Shown here: positions 13,482-15,275 of the stretch, piece by piece
Layout of the letters: the number at the start of each line of letters is the position of its first letter
Numbering within the stretch: position 1 is the stretch's first letter
Source: CAZPEV01 sp964585635
GTDB taxonomy: Bacteria; Zixibacteria; MSB-5A5; GN15; JAAZOE01
DNA length: 15,275 nucleotides
Assembly (NCBI GenBank): GCA_964585635.1
Contig: CAZPEV010000070.1
Span: 1-15,275 of the forward strand
Reading direction: 5' to 3'
Notes under the pieces: model-generated
Databases searched by the model: none
The model's input: the letters and a program-made list of their open reading frames with translations, nothing else
Told to the model about the DNA's origin: nothing
Program-made: the position numbers and the translations under genes

Positions 13482-14951
13482 ATGCTTCTGCGCGCGCGCA
13501 TATTCCGCCATCTGGTCCTGGTGGCCCTGATTCCGGCGCTGATTCTATCGCTGATATCCTATTATCTTCTGGCCCGATCCGTTGAACAGGCCGGGGCATG
13601 GATGACCGGTCTTTCTCCGGAGCGGACCATTAACGCATTGCGCCTGACCGAAGAGCGTCTTCAGGGGGCCGCCCAAGCAGCCGTGACGGCGTATGTGAAT
13701 GGCACCGCCATGACTCCGTTCGATTCCGTTCTTGATTGGCTGGTGGTGATGAACGGTGCGACGCTGACGTACGTGATTATGCCCAAAGACGGCGCTGCCC
13801 TCTTAGATTCGGCCCTGGCGGCAATTAGATCGCCCGGCCCGGTCCGTCGGCTTATCGAGGGCAGGGTGCTGGTCGGTAACGCCGTGGCTGACCGCGGTCG
13901 AATCGTCGCCGGCGGGTATCTCTTGGGGCGGGAGTACCTGGACGGATTTACCTCAGCCACGGCCGATCTGAGCGAAAGCCGCAGTTACAGTAATCTTCGT
14001 CCGGCGCTGGTGTTATTCTCCGCCACAGCCGGGGCGGTGGTCTTGGTCGCCGTATTGGCGCTGGCGTCGATTCTGTCGCGCCGCCTGTCGGCCTCGATTA
14101 CGGATCCGCTGGAACGGTTGACGGCGTTGGCCGCGGCCATCGGCAGGGGCGAGCACCCGCATGGCATACCGCCGGCGGGAACGGATGAGATCATCCACCT
14201 GACGGATATGTTCAATAAGATGATGTCCGATCTGGACATAAGCCGCACGCGACTGGCGGCCTCGGAACGGGTTGCTGCCTGGCAGGAGTTCGCCCGGCGG
14301 ATGGCGCATGAATTGAAGAACCCGCTGACGCCGATTGCCCTTTCGCTGTACCGGATCAGAAGGAAGCTCGAAGACCATGGCCAATATGAACCGTTCGCCG
14401 ATTCGTTGGAGGCGATCGCGTCCGAAATCAGCCATCTGGAGCGGCTGGCGGCCGACTATGCGTCGTTGGCGAAACTCCCCGAGCCGAAGCTCGCCGTCTT
14501 CGATTTCGTCAGCCTGATCAAGGAGGTCATTCACCTGCATAGCGCGCAATTGGAGGGATTTCAGTACCGGGATCGGCTGGCGCCTCGTGACATCATGATT
14601 CAGGGAGATCGCGATCGGCTGCGCGAGGTGATGGTCAACCTGATCAAGAACGCGATCGAATTCAGCCGTCCCGGCGGGCGGATCGTTGTCGCCGCCGAAG
14701 GAGATGACACCACGGTCGCCTTTGCCGTCAGCAATGATAACCGCGAGGGGGGCGTGACGGAGGCCGATTTTCGGGCCGCCAAGCTGCCGTACGTTTCGAC
14801 GCGCAAGGGGGGAATGGGACTGGGATTGGCGATCGCCGAGAAGATCATAATCGATCACGGCGGCACCCTGACACTGCGACTGGAGGGAACGATGACCGAA
14901 GCCCGCTTCGAGATTCCCCGGCAACCTTTAGGCACGGATGGATCATCATGA
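13482..14951 (+). CDS. NtrY-like sensor histidine kinase
   Basis: This 489-residue membrane sensor kinase has TM1 at residues ~9-32, an extracytoplasmic domain of ~140 residues and TM2 at ~172-196. A HAMP domain (~197-250; ITDPLERLTALAAAIGRGEH) leads into HisKA with the NtrY-type H box AWQEFARRMAHELKNPLTPI, phosphoacceptor His276. The ATPase domain has an N box LREVMVNLIKNAIEFS (Asn390) and a G2 box GGMGLGLAIAEKI. The G1 box is unusual: where DxGxG is expected it reads VSNDNREGGVTEADF. There is no PAS domain and only two TM helices, whereas classical NtrY has more TM helices and a PAS, so the stimulus may differ. GAAAGGG lies just before ATG 13482. The stop overlaps the response regulator start by 4 bases, and the pair forms a typical operon. 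Confidence 0.92.
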   Translation: MLLRARIFRHLVLVALIPALILSLISYYLLARSVEQAGAWMTGLSPERTINALRLTEERLQGAAQAAVTAYVNGTAMTPFDSVLDWLVVMNGATLTYVIMPKDGAALLDSALAAIRSPGPVRRLIEGRVLVGNAVADRGRIVAGGYLLGREYLDGFTSATADLSESRSYSNLRPALVLFSATAGAVVLVAVLALASILSRRLSASITDPLERLTALAAAIGRGEHPHGIPPAGTDEIIHLTDMFNKMMSDLDISRTRLAASERVAAWQEFARRMAHELKNPLTPIALSLYRIRRKLEDHGQYEPFADSLEAIASEISHLERLAADYASLAKLPEPKLAVFDFVSLIKEVIHLHSAQLEGFQYRDRLAPRDIMIQGDRDRLREVMVNLIKNAIEFSRPGGRIVVAAEGDDTTVAFAVSNDNREGGVTEADFRAAKLPYVSTRKGGMGLGLAIAEKIIIDHGGTLTLRLEGTMTEARFEIPRQPLGTDGSS

Positions 14952-15275
14952 TTCTCATCGTCGACGACGAGCCGCACATTCGTTCCTCGCTGGCCGGCCT
15001 TCTGGCCGATGATGGGCGTGCCACGGCGACGGCGCCTTCGGCGGAGGCGGCGGAGGTGATCCTTGGCGGCGGCGGGGTGAACCTTATTCTGTTGGATATC
15101 CAATTGCCGGGCAAAGACGGCCTGACCTTCCTGGAAGACAACCGCCGTCAATTGGCGAACATCCCGGTAATCGTTATCTCCGGCCGGGGGTATATATCGA
15201 CCGCCGTGGCCGCCATGAAATTCGGTGCCTGCGATTATATTGAGAAACCGTTGTCCCCCGAGCGGGTGCTGGTGA
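14948..15275 (+). CDS. NtrX-like response regulator, receiver domain (3' end beyond window)
   Basis: 109 residues of a response regulator are visible, covering nearly the whole receiver domain. The acidic pair Asp6/Asp7, phosphoacceptor Asp50 in LILLDIQLPGKDG, the switch Ser in VIVISGRGY and the conserved Lys in DYIEKPL are all present. The SGxGxIxTAVxAMKxGAxDYIEKPL pattern is very close to NtrX-type regulators, which continue with a sigma54-activating AAA+ domain and a Fis DNA-binding domain. That continuation is off the window, so the sigma54 link is inferred. The ATG at 14948 overlaps the kinase stop by 4 bases, so this is its cognate partner. Confidence 0.93.
   Translation, partial: MILIVDDEPHIRSSLAGLLADDGRATATAPSAEAAEVILGGGGVNLILLDIQLPGKDGLTFLEDNRRQLANIPVIVISGRGYISTAVAAMKFGACDYIEKPLSPERVLV

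Overview
The window carries about fourteen protein genes, all on the + strand and tightly packed (several 1-14 bp overlaps, few gaps over 100 bp), in GC-rich DNA. I see no RNA genes, insertion sequences, CRISPR arrays or phage genes. The organism looks like a Gram-negative-type bacterium: several products have signal peptides and envelope beta-rich folds, and there is an NtrY/NtrX-like two-component pair. The mixture of a short Obg, an archaeal-type bifunctional sugar isomerase, HPr/EI without a sugar permease, toast-rack/DUF4097 proteins and 7TM-GAF-PP2C phosphatases suggests a poorly cultured lineage such as the FCB superphylum or Zixibacteria-like bacteria. That placement is inference only.

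Region 1 (2-5668) is a housekeeping and carbon-signalling run: the 3' part of obg (ribosome-associated GTPase), dprA (single-strand DNA/RecA loader), ptsH (HPr), ptsI (enzyme I), a bifunctional phosphoglucose/phosphomannose isomerase and a small CxxC carboxymuconolactone-decarboxylase-family protein. The first five genes are joined by overlaps or very short gaps and look co-transcribed. HPr keeps both His15 and a Ser46 regulatory site, yet no EII permease is present here, so the phosphorelay may be regulatory or serve EIIs encoded elsewhere.

Region 2 (5695-9578) starts with a good sigma70-type promoter. It holds an ECF sigma factor followed by three envelope-type proteins: an exported DUF4097-like beta-helix protein, an exported bactofilin-like domain joined to a multi-pass membrane domain, and an exported toast-rack/LiaF-like protein. 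No recognisable anti-sigma factor is present, so one of these may do that job.

Region 3 (9579-12918) is a complete partner-switching module: a STAS anti-sigma-factor antagonist, an RsbW/SpoIIAB-type serine kinase, and a large membrane 7TM-GAF-PP2C (SpoIIE-type) phosphatase. A strong intrinsic terminator sits between antagonist and kinase, its U-tract ending 9 bases before the kinase start codon. Kinase expression should therefore depend on read-through.

Region 4 (12911-15275) has a zinc-ribbon Nudix hydrolase overlapping the phosphatase gene, then an NtrY-like histidine kinase and the start of an NtrX-like response regulator cut by the window edge. Regions 2-4 together form a dense signalling block (ECF sigma, partner switch, two-component system).
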